DNA of 32,306 nt from Methylobacterium sp. J-077 (GCF_022829365.1 NZ_JAKSYJ010000211.1:1-32306), one strand, 5' to 3'; counted from the first letter of the stretch, positions 1-7,231 are shown. Numbers and translations: made by a program. Notes: generated by a model not told the origin, from the letters alone.

Positions 1-220
1 GCTGTCGGAGCAGGGCGCGCTGGATGCGGGCCGGGTCCGGGTGCGGACGCTGACGCTGCCGGACACCTACCAGGACCACGACAGCCCGGAGAAGATGTAC
101 GCCGAGGCCGGCCTCGACGCCGCCACCATCGTCAAGACCGCGCTGGCCACCCTGCCGGCCGCCTCCGGCCAGATCGAGCAGGCGAGCAATGTGGTGAGCG
201 TCCGCCGCCGCCCGCGCTGA
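1..220 (+). CDS. dxs: 1-deoxy-D-xylulose-5-phosphate synthase, C-terminal end (partial)
   Basis: Only the last 72 residues are present; the reading frame enters at base 2 and stops at TGA 218-220. DXS condenses pyruvate and glyceraldehyde 3-phosphate in the first step of the methylerythritol phosphate isoprenoid pathway, in the cytoplasm with thiamine diphosphate. The tail carries the family's C-terminal pattern: a 'VRTLTLPD' strand, then an aspartate/histidine-rich turn, then 'PEKMYAEAGLDAATIV', matching the end of the transketolase C-terminal domain. The catalytic domains lie outside the window, so activity cannot be judged. The final 'RRRPR' extension is longer than in many homologues. No U-rich terminator follows; a large palindromic repeat begins 31 bases downstream and may lie in the transcript's 3' end. 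Identification rests on recognising the tail motif only. Confidence 0.82.
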   Translation, partial: LSEQGALDAGRVRVRTLTLPDTYQDHDSPEKMYAEAGLDAATIVKTALATLPAASGQIEQASNVVSVRRRPR

Positions 221-251
221 TTTTTGAACGCGGCGACCGTCCAACCCAATT

Positions 252-375
252 CCCTCACCCTGAGGCGGCGAAGCACAGCGTAGCCCTCGAAGGAGCTCTC
301 CAGCGGTCTCGCGATCCCTGGAGAGCTCCTTCGAGGCCCAGCAATCTTCGATCGCCGCGCACCTTAGGATGAGGG
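252..375. repeat. Two-tier palindromic intergenic repeat
   Basis: A nested inverted repeat between two converging genes. The inner arms, 285-303 and 318-336, are perfect 19-base reverse complements separated by 14 bases. The outer arms, 252-265 (CCCTCACCCTGAGG) and 362-375 (CCTTAGGATGAGGG), match at 12 of 14 positions. The transcript could fold into one long hairpin. This is the build of the dispersed palindromic elements (REP/RUP-like) common in Rhizobiales; copy number cannot be seen here. It may also act as a bidirectional terminator for dxs and the dehydrogenase. Confidence 0.8.
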
Positions 376-408
376 GGGGTTGATGGGAGGCGGCGGGACC
401 GACCGCCC

Positions 409-1500
409 CTATCCCAAGGCCTCCGCCACCGCCTTCCCGCAGGCCTGCGTGTCGGCATTGCCGCCGAGGTCGCGCGTGCGCAGCGTCCGCTCGGACAGCA
501 CCCGCTCGATCCCGCTGACGATCTCCCGGGCGGCCTCGTGCTCGCCGAGATGCTCCAGCATCATCGCCCCCGACCAGATCTGGCCGATTGGGTTGGCGAT
601 CCCCTGCCCGGCGATGTCGGGCGCCGAGCCGTGGACCGGCTCGAACACCGACGGATGCACCCGCTCTGGGTTGATGTTGCCGGACGGCGCGATGCCGATC
701 GTGCCCGTGCAGGCGGGCCCCAGATCCGACAGGATGTCGCCGAACAGGTTGGAGGCGACGACCACGTCGAACCGGTCCGGGTTCAGCACGAAATGCGCCG
801 TCAGGATGTCGATGTGGTACTGGTCCCACCGCACGTCCGGGTAGCCTTCGGCCACCGCCTTCACCCGCTCGTCCCAGTACGGCATCGTGATCGAGATGCC
901 ATTCGACTTCGTGGCCGAGGTCAGGTGCTTCTTCGGCCGGGTCTGGGCGAGATCGAAGGCGAATTTCAGGATCCGGTCGACCCCGTGGCGGGTCATGATC
1001 GTCTCCTGCAGGGCGAATTCCCGGTCGGTGCCGGCGAACATGCGCCCGCCGGCGTTCGAGTACTCGCCCTCGGTGTTCTCCCGGACCACCCAGAAGTCGA
1101 TATCGCCGGGCTTGCGGTCTGCCAGCGGGCACTTCACCCCCGGCATCAGCCGAACCGGGCGCAGGTTGGCGTACTGGTCGAACTCGCGCCGGAACAAGAT
1201 CAGCGAGCCCCAGAGCGAGATGTGGTCGGGCACGCGCTCCGGCATGCCGACGGCGCCGAAATAGATCGCGTCGTGCGTCTCGATCTGCGGCTTCCAGTCC
1301 TCCGGCATCATCCGGCCGTGTTGTTCGTAGTAGTCGCAGCTCGCGAAATCGAACCAGTCGAGTTGGAGCGCGAAGCCGTGCCGCTTGGCCGCCTGCTCGA
1401 GCACGCGCACGCCTTCGGGCACCACCTCCTTGCCGATGCCGTCGCCCGGGATCACCGCGATGCGGTAGCGGCGCTGGGAGCTGCTGTCTTGACCGGCCAT
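409..1500 (-). CDS. Tartrate/D-malate dehydrogenase family enzyme, copy 1
   Basis: A 363-residue member of the isocitrate/isopropylmalate dehydrogenase family, in the tartrate dehydrogenase branch (TtuC/DmlA). These cytoplasmic enzymes use NAD and a divalent metal to oxidise and often decarboxylate tartrate, D-malate or related 2-hydroxyacids. Visible family motifs are 'VIPGDGIGKEVVPEG' near residue 17, 'HDAIYFGAVGMPERVPDHISLWG' around 77-98, 'RENTEGEYSNAGG' near 144, the Lys-Ser-Asn of 'SATKSNG', and the metal-binding 'NLFGDILSDLGPACTGTIGIAPSGNI'. The ATG at 1500 gives a family-length protein. It is a paralogue of the gene at 3954. Exact substrate is uncertain because tartrate, D-malate and 3-isopropylmalate enzymes share these motifs, though 'DHISLWG' favours the tartrate/malate branch over LeuB. 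Confidence 0.85.
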   Translation of the reverse strand: MAGQDSSSQRRYRIAVIPGDGIGKEVVPEGVRVLEQAAKRHGFALQLDWFDFASCDYYEQHGRMMPEDWKPQIETHDAIYFGAVGMPERVPDHISLWGSLILFRREFDQYANLRPVRLMPGVKCPLADRKPGDIDFWVVRENTEGEYSNAGGRMFAGTDREFALQETIMTRHGVDRILKFAFDLAQTRPKKHLTSATKSNGISITMPYWDERVKAVAEGYPDVRWDQYHIDILTAHFVLNPDRFDVVVASNLFGDILSDLGPACTGTIGIAPSGNINPERVHPSVFEPVHGSAPDIAGQGIANPIGQIWSGAMMLEHLGEHEAAREIVSGIERVLSERTLRTRDLGGNADTQACGKAVAEALG

Positions 1501-1538
1501 GGATCCTCACGGGTGTCGCGTCACGGACCGCCTGCCGG

Positions 1539-1561
1539 CCCTGGGTTGTCCGACCCCAGGG
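1539..1561. terminator. Hairpin between the ClC and dehydrogenase genes
   Basis: CCCTGGG (1539-1545) and CCCAGGG (1555-1561) pair around a 9-base loop, 41 bases beyond the ClC stop codon and 39 bases upstream of the dehydrogenase start. There is no T-run, so termination is a guess; it could instead lie in the dehydrogenase leader. Confidence 0.3.
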
Positions 1562-1601
1562 TGTTGCACGCGCCCACGCGGTCAACACCCCGGCCTGACA
1601 A

Positions 1602-3584
1602 TCACGCGGCTTCGCCTGCCATCATCCGGCGCTGGCGGTCCAGCTCCTCGCTGTAGCGCTTGAGCGTGTGGCTCTCGGTGAGCAAGCCCAGGACCTGGCG
1701 GCTCTCGGCGCTCTGAACCACCGCGAGCGCCTCGCTCTCGCTGCGGTCGAAGGTGGCGGCCGCGTCCTTGGCGTTCATCTCGGGCGTCAGGAACAGGTCG
1801 GTGTGGTGCAGGAGGTCGGCCAGCACCGGCGCCGCGCCGGCCGCGGCGTCCCGGGCGGCGGCGTGCGCCTCGGGGACGTTGACGATCCCGGCATAGCGGC
1901 CCCGTCCATCCACGGCGACCACCCGGGAGGGCGAGCCGAGCGGATGCGCGCGCAGGAAGGTCGGCAGCGGCGTGTCCACCGCCACGGTGGGGACGTCCCG
2001 GCGCATCAGCCGGCCCACGGTGAGCGACCGGATCCAGCCGACATCGTGCGGGCTGCGGATGCTCTCGCCGCGCAGGTGGAAGCGCCAGGTGGCGAAGGAA
2101 TAGCCGAAGATCTTGCGCACGGTCAGCGAGGAGGCGATCACCGCCGCCAGCACCACTCCGGTGATTGGCAGGCTGCCGGTGACCTCCAGCGCCAGGAACG
2201 TCATGGTCAGCGGGCCGCCGATGATCGCCACGGCGAGCGCGCTCATGCCGATCACCGCGTAGGCCAGCGGCGTGAGGCCGAACCCCGCCATCGCGGGCAG
2301 GAGATCCGGCGCCACGACGGCGAACAGCTGGCCAGCGATCGCCCCGAGGAACAGCGAGGCGAAGAACAGGCCGCCGCGGAACCCGGCGCCGATCGAGATC
2401 GCCGTGGCCGTCGCCTTGGCGGCGAACAGCCCGGCCAGTATCGCGGCCCCGTGGCCCTGCCCATCGGCGGCGAAGTGCATGTGCAGGGCGCCGTGGCCGC
2501 CCGAGAGCACCTGCGGCGTCGCGATCAGCGCCAGCGCGCCGACGCACAGCCCCCCGAAAGCGGGCCCGGCCGCCCGCGGCAGGCCGGAGGCCTGGACCAG
2601 CCGCTCGACCAGGGTGACGCCGCGCATGATCAGGATGCCGAGCAGCGCGCAGATCAGCCCGAGGGCGAGGCTCGGCAGGATCTCCAGGCTGGTGATGTGC
2701 GAGGTCGTGACCGCCTGCATGTCGCCGAGCTCGACCAGGGGCGGCATGTGGATCAGCGCCCGGGAGACGAGGTTGCCGCAGAGCGCCGCGACCACCACCG
2801 GCGCCAGGGTGGCGATCGTATAGGTGCCGATGATCAGCTCGAAGGCGTAGAATGCCCCGGCCAGCGGCGCCCCGAACCCCGCCGCGATGGCGCCGGCCGC
2901 CCCGCACCCGACCAGGGTCCGCAGATCGCCCCGGCGCACCTCGAAGGCGATCCCGAGCCGCGAGGCGAGACCGGAAGCGAGCTGTGTGTAGCCGGCTTCC
3001 AGCCCCACCGAGGCTCCGGAGCCGTTCGAGATCACATTCTGAAGGGCGAGGTACAGGCTGTCGCGCAGGGACATCCGGCCGCCATGCAGGGCATTCGCCT
3101 CGATCGGGTCGATGGCTTGGCGCTTGCGCGGACCGCGGATGTAGTTCGCCGCGACGATCAGCAGCCCGAGGAGCACCCCGCCGAGACAGGGGCCGATCAA
3201 CAGGAGCGGCGGTGCCACGGCGTCGGCGGCGCTGAGTCGGGTCCCTGCCGGCAGGTGGTAGAGCGCCTCGCGCAGGGCCTGCGTCACCCAGGTCATGGCC
3301 GAGACCGCGAGCCCGGCGATGCACCCCACCACGGTCGCCAGCAGGACGAGGCCGCCCTCGCTGCGCCGGACGAGGCTGCGCAGCCGCCCGGGCGCCAGGA
3401 GGATCCGGGAGCGGGTCCAGCGCCCGCGGGGGCGAGGGCCCGGCCGGGCAGATTTCCGGGTAGGCCTGTTCTCCGCCGCCGTCTCGGTGGCCTGGCCCGA
3501 ATCCCGGCCCCCGGTCGCGGCTGGCGCCGGCTGTCGCGCGCTCACATCCCGCCCCTCACCCCGGTCCGCCCCGGCCGGCGCCAC
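1602..3584 (-). CDS. ClC-family chloride channel/antiporter with C-terminal CBS region
   Basis: About 660 residues. A disordered Arg/Pro-rich N-terminus of roughly 75 residues precedes a ClC transmembrane core (about 78-510), followed by a cytoplasmic tail resembling a CBS pair (about 540-640). ClC proteins carry chloride, often in exchange for protons. Core signatures are 'NGSGASVGLEAGYTQ' near 187-201 and 'GAGFRGGLFFASLFLGA' further on. These are the counterparts of G(S/K)EGP-type and GxFAP filter motifs, but both are altered: the GREGP position reads GLEAG, keeping the gating-glutamate position, and the FAP proline is missing. This fits a divergent bacterial subgroup rather than decay, since the frame is intact. 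GTG at 3584 opens the longest frame; GTG at 3545 has better-spaced purines (GAGGGG) and may be the real start. Ion specificity cannot be read from the sequence. Confidence 0.85.
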   Translation of the reverse strand: MAPAGADRGEGRDVSARQPAPAATGGRDSGQATETAAENRPTRKSARPGPRPRGRWTRSRILLAPGRLRSLVRRSEGGLVLLATVVGCIAGLAVSAMTWVTQALREALYHLPAGTRLSAADAVAPPLLLIGPCLGGVLLGLLIVAANYIRGPRKRQAIDPIEANALHGGRMSLRDSLYLALQNVISNGSGASVGLEAGYTQLASGLASRLGIAFEVRRGDLRTLVGCGAAGAIAAGFGAPLAGAFYAFELIIGTYTIATLAPVVVAALCGNLVSRALIHMPPLVELGDMQAVTTSHITSLEILPSLALGLICALLGILIMRGVTLVERLVQASGLPRAAGPAFGGLCVGALALIATPQVLSGGHGALHMHFAADGQGHGAAILAGLFAAKATATAISIGAGFRGGLFFASLFLGAIAGQLFAVVAPDLLPAMAGFGLTPLAYAVIGMSALAVAIIGGPLTMTFLALEVTGSLPITGVVLAAVIASSLTVRKIFGYSFATWRFHLRGESIRSPHDVGWIRSLTVGRLMRRDVPTVAVDTPLPTFLRAHPLGSPSRVVAVDGRGRYAGIVNVPEAHAAARDAAAGAAPVLADLLHHTDLFLTPEMNAKDAAATFDRSESEALAVVQSAESRQVLGLLTESHTLKRYSEELDRQRRMMAGEAA

Positions 3585-3658
3585 GTGGTTTCACCCGCTC
3601 CTTATGAAGCGAATCCGGCCTGCGTCCACCGAGGCATCATCAAGCTTCACGGATCGCC

Positions 3659-3687
3659 TTGAAAACTGCCGCGGCCCACGATACACC
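3659..3687 (+). promoter_or_regulatory. Promoter of tRNA-His
   Basis: TTGAAA at 3659-3664, a 17-base spacer, then TACACC at 3682-3687, with the tRNA beginning 11 bases later. The same arrangement recurs in front of the other two tRNA genes in this window, which supports the call. Confidence 0.55.
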
Positions 3688-3697
3688 GCCCGCCAGT

Positions 3698-3774
3698 GCC
3701 GCCGTAGCTCAGTTGGTTAGAGCACCAGATTGTGGATCTGGGGGTCCCCCGTTCGAGCCGGGGCGGTGGTACCA
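3698..3774 (+). tRNA. tRNA-His (GTG)
   Basis: A 77-base cloverleaf with encoded CCA (3772-3774). The acceptor stem 3698-3704 pairs with 3764-3770 and includes two G-T wobbles; the anticodon stem CCAGA/TCTGG frames loop TTGTGGA with anticodon GTG at 3732-3734; the T arm is CCCCG/CGGGG around TTCGAGC. The base before position 1 is T and base 73 is A, so the usual histidine identity pair G-1:C73 is absent. That loss is a published feature of a large alphaproteobacterial clade. Confidence 0.97.
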
Positions 3775-3794
3775 TCCATTCAGCACGACAGCGC

Positions 3795-3825
3795 AAGGGG
3801 TTGGCGGATCGCCGACCCCTTTTTG
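3795..3825 (+). terminator. Intrinsic terminator after tRNA-His
   Basis: GGGGTTGGCG (3797-3806) pairs with CGCCGACCCC (3810-3819) through one G-T wobble and a 3-base loop, followed directly by five T bases. It lies 20 bases beyond the tRNA and is the clearest Rho-independent terminator in the window. Confidence 0.85.
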
Positions 3826-3953
3826 CGTTTCCCGATGTCGCGCGCGGAACCGCGGGCCAGGGACCGATGTCGGCAGAGCACCGGCCGTGTGCCATCGTGC
3901 CGGGATACCCACGCCCCTCGCCGGGTGTGGGGTCAACATCAGGGAGACCGCCC

Positions 3954-5030
3954 ATGAAGCAGTACCGCATCGCCGCCATCCCGGGGGACGGGATCGGCCA
4001 GGAGGTCATCGCCGCCGGCATCGAGGTGCTCGACGCCCTCGCCGAGCGCGACGGAAGCTTCGAGTTCGCCTTCGATCCGTTCGACTGGGGCTCGGACTAC
4101 TACAAGGCCCACGGCGTGATGATGCCCGCGGATGGGCTAGCGCAGATCAAGGATCACGACGCGATCTTCTTCGGGGCGGTCGGCGCGCCGGACGTGCCCG
4201 ACCACATCACCCTCTGGGGCCTGCGGCTCGCGATCTGCCAGCCCTTCGACCAATACGCCAATGTCCGGCCGACCCGGATCCTGCCCGGCATCACCAGCCC
4301 CCTGCGCCACGTCACCGGGCCCGAGCTCGACTGGGTGATCGTGCGCGAGAATTCCGAGGGCGAGTATGCCGGCGTCGGCGGCCGGGTGCACCAGGGCCAT
4401 GCCAACGAGGTCGCTACCGACGTGTCGATGATGACCCGCTCCGGCGTCGAACGCATCATCCGCTACGCGTTCGATCTGGCGCGTGCGCGCCCGCGCAAGC
4501 GGCTCACCGTGGTGACCAAGTCGAACGCCCAGCGCTACGCCATGGTGATGTGGGACGAGATCGCCGCCGAGGTGGCGCACGATTTCCCCGACGTGATCTG
4601 GGACAAGATGCTGGTCGACGCCATGACCATGCGGATGGTGGGCAAGCCCGAAACCCTCGACACGATCGTGGCGACCAACCTCCACGCCGACATCCTGTCG
4701 GACCTCGCGGCGGCCCTGGCGGGCTCGCTCGGCATCGCGCCCACCGCCAACATCAACCCGGAGCGCCGGTTTCCCTCGATGTTCGAGCCGATCCACGGCT
4801 CGGCCTTCGACATCACCGGCAAGGGCATCGCCAACCCGGTCGGCACGTTCTGGACCGCCTGCCAGATGCTGGAGCATCTGGGCGAGAAGCCCGCCGCCGA
4901 CCGGCTGATGCGCGCGGTCGAGCGTGTCACCGCCGATCCCGCCCTCCACACCCCCGATCTCGGCGGCAAGGCCACCACCCGTCAGGTCACGGACGCGGTG
5001 ATCGCGGCGATCCGCGGCGACAACGGCTGA
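3954..5030 (+). CDS. Tartrate/D-malate dehydrogenase family enzyme, copy 2
   Basis: A 358-residue paralogue of the gene at 409-1500, on the opposite strand. It has the same motif order: 'AIPGDGIGQEVIAAG' at the N-terminus, 'HDAIFFGAVGAPDVPDHITLWG', 'VRENSEGEYAGVGG', 'VVTKSNAQRYAMVMWDE', 'NLHADILSDLAAALAGSLGIAPTANI', and 'EPIHGSAFDITGKGIANP'. These place it in the NAD- and metal-dependent tartrate/D-malate branch of the isocitrate/isopropylmalate dehydrogenase family. The ATG at 3954 is chosen because AGGGAGA lies at 3941-3947 with good spacing; the upstream open frame runs back through the tRNA and is not coding. Key substrate-loop residues differ from copy 1 (for example the arginine-rich 'LRLAICQPFDQYANVRP' versus 'LILFRREFDQYANLRP'), so the two may prefer different hydroxyacids. 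Confidence 0.86.
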   Translation: MKQYRIAAIPGDGIGQEVIAAGIEVLDALAERDGSFEFAFDPFDWGSDYYKAHGVMMPADGLAQIKDHDAIFFGAVGAPDVPDHITLWGLRLAICQPFDQYANVRPTRILPGITSPLRHVTGPELDWVIVRENSEGEYAGVGGRVHQGHANEVATDVSMMTRSGVERIIRYAFDLARARPRKRLTVVTKSNAQRYAMVMWDEIAAEVAHDFPDVIWDKMLVDAMTMRMVGKPETLDTIVATNLHADILSDLAAALAGSLGIAPTANINPERRFPSMFEPIHGSAFDITGKGIANPVGTFWTACQMLEHLGEKPAADRLMRAVERVTADPALHTPDLGGKATTRQVTDAVIAAIRGDNG

Positions 5031-5065
5031 CGGCAGGCCGCCGGCTCGATCCGGAGTTTCCCCGG

Positions 5066-5136
5066 CGGGTCCCGGGCGTTAAGATCGTTCTCGATCGCGG
5101 CGGTGAGCCCGCACAAAAAGAAACTCCCGGGACCCG
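5066..5136 (+). promoter_or_regulatory. Inverted repeat in the hpt leader
   Basis: CGGGTCCCGGG (5066-5076) and CCCGGGACCCG (5126-5136) are perfect 11-base reverse complements about 50 bases apart. The second arm ends four bases before the hpt ATG and includes the only GGGA near it, so folding would cover the start region. Function is inferred, not shown. Confidence 0.4.
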
Positions 5137-5140
5137 TCAG

Positions 5141-5710
5141 ATGAGTATCCCCGAGCGGCGCGTCCGCCCCCTGTTCGACGAGGCGGCGATCGCCAAGCGC
5201 AACACCGAGTTGGCCGAAGAGATCCTGTCGGCGAACCCGGAGAACCTCCTGGTCGTCGCGGTGCTCAAGGGCAGCTTCATGTTCGCCGCCGACCTGCTGC
5301 GGGCGCTGCACCGGGTCGGGCTGTCGCCGCAGGTCGAGTTCGTGCACCTGTCGAGCTACCGCACCGGCACCGTCTCCACCGGACAGGTTGAGATCCTGCG
5401 CGACGTGCAGAGCGAGGTGCGCGGACGGGACGTGCTGCTGGTGGACGACATCCTGGAATCCGGCCGGACAGTGGTGTTCGCCAAGGACCTCCTCATGGCG
5501 CGGGGCGCCAAGCGGGTGCTCACCGCGGTGTTGCTGGAGAAGCCGGGCAAGCGCGCCGTCACGATCGACGCCGATTTCGTCGGCTTCACCTGCCCGGACG
5601 TGTTCGTGGTCGGCTACGGGATGGATGCGGCCCACGCCTTCCGCCAATTGCCCTTCGTGGGCGTGGTCGATTTCGGCAGCGGTGATCCGGACCTGTTCGA
5701 CGAGGCCTGA
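5141..5710 (+). CDS. hpt: Hypoxanthine phosphoribosyltransferase
   Basis: A 189-residue type I phosphoribosyltransferase, close to the usual length of the HPRT family. It joins hypoxanthine or guanine to PRPP to give IMP or GMP in cytoplasmic purine salvage. The PRPP-binding signature 'VLLVDDILESGRT' is at residues 98-110, with adjacent aspartates and the Ser-Gly-x-Thr loop. 'LKGSFMFAADLLRAL' near 42-56 is the family's substrate/PRPP loop, 'SSYRTGTVSTG' the flexible catalytic loop, and 'DFVGFTCPDVFVVGYGMD' the purine-binding region with the C-terminal aspartate. ATG 5141 is favoured because the protein begins as homologues do, although no strong Shine-Dalgarno is seen; a hairpin-forming repeat covers that region. 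A GC hairpin follows the stop codon. Confidence 0.9.
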   Translation: MSIPERRVRPLFDEAAIAKRNTELAEEILSANPENLLVVAVLKGSFMFAADLLRALHRVGLSPQVEFVHLSSYRTGTVSTGQVEILRDVQSEVRGRDVLLVDDILESGRTVVFAKDLLMARGAKRVLTAVLLEKPGKRAVTIDADFVGFTCPDVFVVGYGMDAAHAFRQLPFVGVVDFGSGDPDLFDEA

Positions 5711-5724
5711 CGGGCCCGCGATCC

Positions 5725-5746
5725 GGCGCGGCATTTTCGCCGCGCC
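5725..5746 (+). terminator. Terminator-like hairpin after hpt
   Basis: GGCGCGGC (5725-5732) and GCCGCGCC (5739-5746) form a perfect 8-pair stem with loop ATTTTC, 14 bases after the hpt stop. The T-rich stretch is further down (about 5761-5766), so termination would not be textbook. Confidence 0.5.
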
Positions 5747-5780
5747 GCCCGGCGATGCGATTGTTTTCCCGTCGCCTGGC

Positions 5781-5810
5781 TTGACAGAGCGACTGTTCCG
5801 TTCGTGATCT
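5781..5810 (+). promoter_or_regulatory. Candidate promoter for cpdR
   Basis: A perfect -35 box TTGACA at 5781-5786. The best -10 at ordinary spacing is TGATCT (5805-5810, spacer 18), which is weak; GTTATC at 5811-5816 is the alternative. It is 85 bases upstream of the cpdR start. Confidence 0.4.
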
Positions 5811-5894
5811 GTTATCCATAAACAGGCCTGAAGTCTCATCCTGTCGGGACGCCCTCGGAATCAGGCCCGGGATCAAGAACGTTTACGGAACCCC

Positions 5895-6260
5895 ATGGCG
5901 CGCATCCTTCTCGTGGATGACGAAGAGACCGTCCGCGGCTTCCTCAAGCGGGGGCTGGAGATCGACGGCCACGCCGTCGTGACCGCCAACGATGGCAGCG
6001 ACGGGCTCGACCGGCTCAATGAGGCCGATGGCGGGTTCGACCTGATGCTGACCGATATCCGCATGCCGCTGATGGACGGCATCGCCCTGGCTCTCGCCGC
6101 CAAGCGCGACTTCCCGGACCTGACCATCCTGCTCATGACCGGGTTCGCCGACCAGCGGGAGCGCGCCCGCGGGCTCGACGCGATCGTCACCGACGTGCTG
6201 ACCAAGCCGTTCTCCCTGGCCGACCTGCGCGCTACTGTGAGACGGGCGCTCGCCGCCTGA
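5895..6260 (+). CDS. cpdR: Single-domain response regulator, CpdR-like
   Basis: A 121-residue stand-alone receiver domain. CpdR in alphaproteobacteria takes phosphate from ChpT and, when unphosphorylated, primes the ClpXP protease to degrade cell-cycle proteins. The acidic pocket is 'VDDE' at residues 7-10, the phospho-acceptor Asp54 sits in 'LMLTDIRMPLMDG', Thr82 is in 'LLMTGFADQRERARGLDA', and Lys104 in 'LTKPFSLADLR'. 'MARILLVDDE' at the start and the 'GFADQRERA' stretch after the threonine are typical of CpdR rather than CheY or Spo0F-type receivers. ChpT, its expected phosphodonor, is encoded 11 kb away in this window. There is no output domain. Homology-based naming; a different single-domain receiver is the main alternative. 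Confidence 0.8.
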   Translation: MARILLVDDEETVRGFLKRGLEIDGHAVVTANDGSDGLDRLNEADGGFDLMLTDIRMPLMDGIALALAAKRDFPDLTILLMTGFADQRERARGLDAIVTDVLTKPFSLADLRATVRRALAA

Positions 6261-6405
6261 CCCTGGCCCCGGCTCTACAGGCGAACCCTGTATCGGCGTG
6301 CGGATGTCGCGTTGAGCTGCCTTTAAACATCCCTTTTAGGCGACGCTTCACGAAAGCGTGTCAGTCTATCCGGCACATTTCGATCCGACCGGACATGACA
6401 ACGCG

Positions 6406-6699
6406 ATGGACCGTCGAGACAGGAGCGCCCCCGAGGCGGATTGGGACGACGATTGGGATGAGCCGCGGCGTCCTCGCAAGAGCCTGTTCGGGCGAATGAT
6501 CGGGCTCGTGAAGCTCACGGTCTTCCTGCTGCCCGTGGCGATGTTCCTCTATGGCCGCTTCGCCGATTGCAGTGCGGGTTCCGCCGCCGCGGGCTGGTTC
6601 GGGCTCATCGGCGCGGGCGCCTGCGCACGTGGCGAGATGATCGGCAGCGTTCTCTCGATGCAGGACAATTTCGCCCTCCTGAAGCGGCTGATCGATTGA
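6406..6699 (+). CDS. Small single-pass membrane protein with a cysteine pair
   Basis: A 97-residue protein of unknown function. An acidic, Trp/Asp-rich N-terminus (residues 1-20) and a basic patch (21-30) precede one hydrophobic helix at about 31-50. Cys55 and Cys73 follow with 17 residues between them, then a short amphipathic tail. The positive-inside rule puts the N-terminus in the cytoplasm and the cysteines in the periplasm, where they could form a disulfide (inference). ATG 6406 is chosen over the GTG at 6358 because the extra residues add no recognisable feature; no strong Shine-Dalgarno marks either. The next gene, 61 bases on, has the same layout and cysteine spacing. Confidence 0.62.
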   Translation: MDRRDRSAPEADWDDDWDEPRRPRKSLFGRMIGLVKLTVFLLPVAMFLYGRFADCSAGSAAAGWFGLIGAGACARGEMIGSVLSMQDNFALLKRLID

Positions 6700-6760
6700 G
6701 GCGGTCGGTTCGAGCCGCCCGTCGCCCCCCCCGCGCCGCACCGACCCTCGCGAGCCCTGC

Positions 6761-7135
6761 ATGTCCAGCCAGCCCCTCCCTCCGTCGTCCGCGCGCATGC
6801 CCGACGCGCTCGAAGAGGCCCAATTCCGCGCTCGCATGGCGCGGCTCGGTACCGACCCGGCCAGTCGCCGCCGCCCGCGAGGCCCGCGGGTTCCCGCCCG
6901 GGGCGGCTTCCGCCTCGGCTGGAAGGGCTGGCTCGTCGTCGATGCCCTGGTCGTCCTGCTGGTCGTGGCGGCGGTGGTCGCCTGGCCGCCGATCCAGGCC
7001 TGCCGGCACCAGGACAAGACCATCGGCTTCTACGCCGGCGACTCGGTCGACAAGTGCATCCGCCGAGGCATCGCCGAGCGGATCGACCGGGCGGACCAAC
7101 GCCTGAAGTCCCTGGTGCGCGGCTCCGGGCGCTAA
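6761..7135 (+). CDS. Small single-pass membrane protein with a cysteine pair, second copy
   Basis: A 124-residue protein of unknown function. Its N-terminal 50 residues are Arg/Pro-rich and probably cytoplasmic; a hydrophobic helix spans about 57-76; Cys81 and Cys99 follow, again with 17 residues between them, then an Arg/Lys-rich amphipathic tail. This repeats the plan of the preceding gene, so the two are probably distant paralogues transcribed together. The distal segment 'TIGFYAGDSVDKC' has no equivalent I can name. The ATG at 6761 lacks a clear Shine-Dalgarno; Met13 is an alternative start. tRNA-Thr begins 97 bases after the stop codon. Confidence 0.62.
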   Translation: MSSQPLPPSSARMPDALEEAQFRARMARLGTDPASRRRPRGPRVPARGGFRLGWKGWLVVDALVVLLVVAAVVAWPPIQACRHQDKTIGFYAGDSVDKCIRRGIAERIDRADQRLKSLVRGSGR

Positions 7136-7191
7136 CCCTCCGCACCGATACCGATCCGCCCGGCAGACTTCAGATCGTCGCCCGGCTCGGC

Positions 7192-7220
7192 TTGAGCGGC
7201 GGCACCGCGACTGCTAGCAA
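7192..7220 (+). promoter_or_regulatory. Promoter of tRNA-Thr
   Basis: TTGAGC at 7192-7197, 17-base spacer, TAGCAA at 7215-7220, then 11 bases to the tRNA. The geometry is the same as the tRNA-His promoter. Confidence 0.5.
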
Positions 7221-7231
7221 GCGTGTCGCGG

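Noticed and set aside
1668..3662. A 664-residue open frame antisense to the ClC gene
   Set aside because: Arg/Gln/Gly/His-rich with no recognisable motif; the opposite frame is a clear ClC protein. A shadow of high-GC codon bias.
6322..6340. A CtrA-binding site upstream of the first small membrane protein
   Set aside because: TTAA-N7-TTTT has only one TTAA half; the second half does not match TTAAC.
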